DNA of 64,000 nucleotides. Origin: Natronosalvus hydrolyticus (GTDB taxonomy: Archaea > Halobacteriota > Halobacteria > Halobacteriales > Natrialbaceae). Location: the NCBI GenBank assembly GCA_025517525.1, contig JAOPJZ010000001.1, positions 248,001 through 312,000 on the forward strand, written 5' to 3'. Shown piece by piece: positions 63,425-64,000 of this stretch (within the stretch, counting starts at the first letter, position 1; each line of letters opens with the position of its first letter). The position numbers were made by a program, and so were the translations under genes. The notes under the pieces were generated by a model. The model did no database searches. It was not told where the DNA came from and was given only the letters and a program-made list of their open reading frames with translations.

Positions 63425-64000
63425 ATGGCACACCATTCGGAGTCGCTCGTGTCCATTCCGGTCGACGACGTCGAACTCGAGGGCATGCTCGAACTCCCGG
63501 CCGAGGCACCCGGTGTGGTCGTCTTCGCCCACGGGAGCGGATCCAGTCGGAAGAGCCCGCGCAATAACTTCGTCGCGGAAACCATTCGGGATCGGGGCCT
63601 CGGGACCCTTCTGTTCGACTTGCTCACCGAGGAGGAGGATCAGTACCGCGAGAACAGATTCGACATCCCGCTGTTAACCGATCGACTCGCCGCGGTCACC
63701 GAGTGGCTGTGGGCGCGCGAGGACGTCCCCGACGTGAACACCGGATACTTCGGCTCCAGCACCGGCGCCGCGTCGGCGCTCCGGGCCGCGTCGCACCTGA
63801 AGGACGACGTCGACGCCGTCGTCTCACGCGGCGGCCGCGTGGACATGGCCACTGAAGTGCTCGACGAGGTCCGGGCGCCTACCCTGTTCGTCGTCGGTGG
63901 GAACGACAGCCAGGTACTCGAGCTCAATCGCGAAGCCCTCGACCAACTCACCTGCGAGCGGGACCTGCACGTCGTCGAGGGGGCCGGACACCTCTTCGAG
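63425..64000 (+). CDS. Alpha/beta hydrolase, dienelactone-hydrolase-like (partial)
   Basis: 192 codons visible; the gene runs off the window end. Start MAHHSESLVSIPVDDVELEG, oxyanion region VVFAHGSGSSRKSPRNNFVA, nucleophile-elbow equivalent GYFGSSTGAASALRAA, acid region LFVVGGNDSQVLELN and final His in EGAGHLFE. The elbow reads G-S-S-T-G, so Ser is the likely nucleophile, unlike Cys in true dienelactone hydrolases. Divergent from the phosphoribosyltransferase gene, matching the two halves of Rv0571c. Confidence 0.85.
   Translation, partial: MAHHSESLVSIPVDDVELEGMLELPAEAPGVVVFAHGSGSSRKSPRNNFVAETIRDRGLGTLLFDLLTEEEDQYRENRFDIPLLTDRLAAVTEWLWAREDVPDVNTGYFGSSTGAASALRAASHLKDDVDAVVSRGGRVDMATEVLDEVRAPTLFVVGGNDSQVLELNREALDQLTCERDLHVVEGAGHLFE

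Overview
The window is haloarchaeal chromosome, most like the Natrialbales. The evidence is high G+C, very acidic proteins, leaderless genes with TATA-like boxes about 25 bp upstream, Tat rather than Sec signals, archaeal TrpCBA beside an ADTH synthase (the archaeal entry to shikimate), ferredoxin-dependent 2-oxoacid oxidoreductase, Htr-type transducers, CofE and Dph6. No species can be named from the sequence alone.

Backbone, about 0-32 kb. Mostly housekeeping and ordinary haloarchaeal genes: a REC-PAS-PAS regulator, MfnA-type decarboxylase, UbiA-type prenyltransferase, methyltransferase, PEP synthase, PhzF protein, universal stress protein (Usp), BirA, a Dna2-like nuclease-helicase, PAP2 phosphatase, lipoprotein and PorAB. 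The aromatic amino acid genes follow: aroC and aroA on the minus strand, then trpC-trpB-trpA-ADTH synthase on the plus strand, with a clear TATA box and palindromic operator before trpC. A 3.4-kb insertion of small accessory genes (43-aa ORF, CBS, SnoaL-like, GYD, one unknown) separates aroA from aroC. A ferritin-like protein and a DtxR regulator follow.

Transition, about 32-39 kb. An HNH nuclease, tRNA-Gln(TTG), a broken type I restriction HsdR tail, a His/Asp-rich multicopper oxidase, a large Htr transducer and a shattered small gene. The tRNA marks the probable edge between backbone and accessory DNA.

Accessory island, about 39 kb to the end. The CTCGAG hexamer, extremely frequent before 32 kb, becomes scarce here. 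The gene set is striking: a second PEP synthase, four Usp genes with five Usp domains, a TIM-barrel isomerase, a methyltransferase, two DUF2267 loci, a CBS/CorC membrane protein, nicotinate phosphoribosyltransferase, PPOX-type flavoprotein, SagB/Acg-type nitroreductase, Hsp20, a CofE paralogue, a K+ channel with RCK domains, Dph6, a lone ribosomal protein L12, YwbE, a BtrH-like protein, a CBS/hibernation-factor-like protein, and a phosphoribosyltransferase divergent from a dienelactone-hydrolase-like protein. Family by family this resembles the DosR hypoxia/dormancy regulon of Mycobacterium tuberculosis, in an archaeon. Many members carry frameshifts or stops, so the island is either decaying or, in part, mis-sequenced. 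Three families of short inverted-repeat elements, a 16-bp tandem repeat and several gene fragments show repeated rearrangement.
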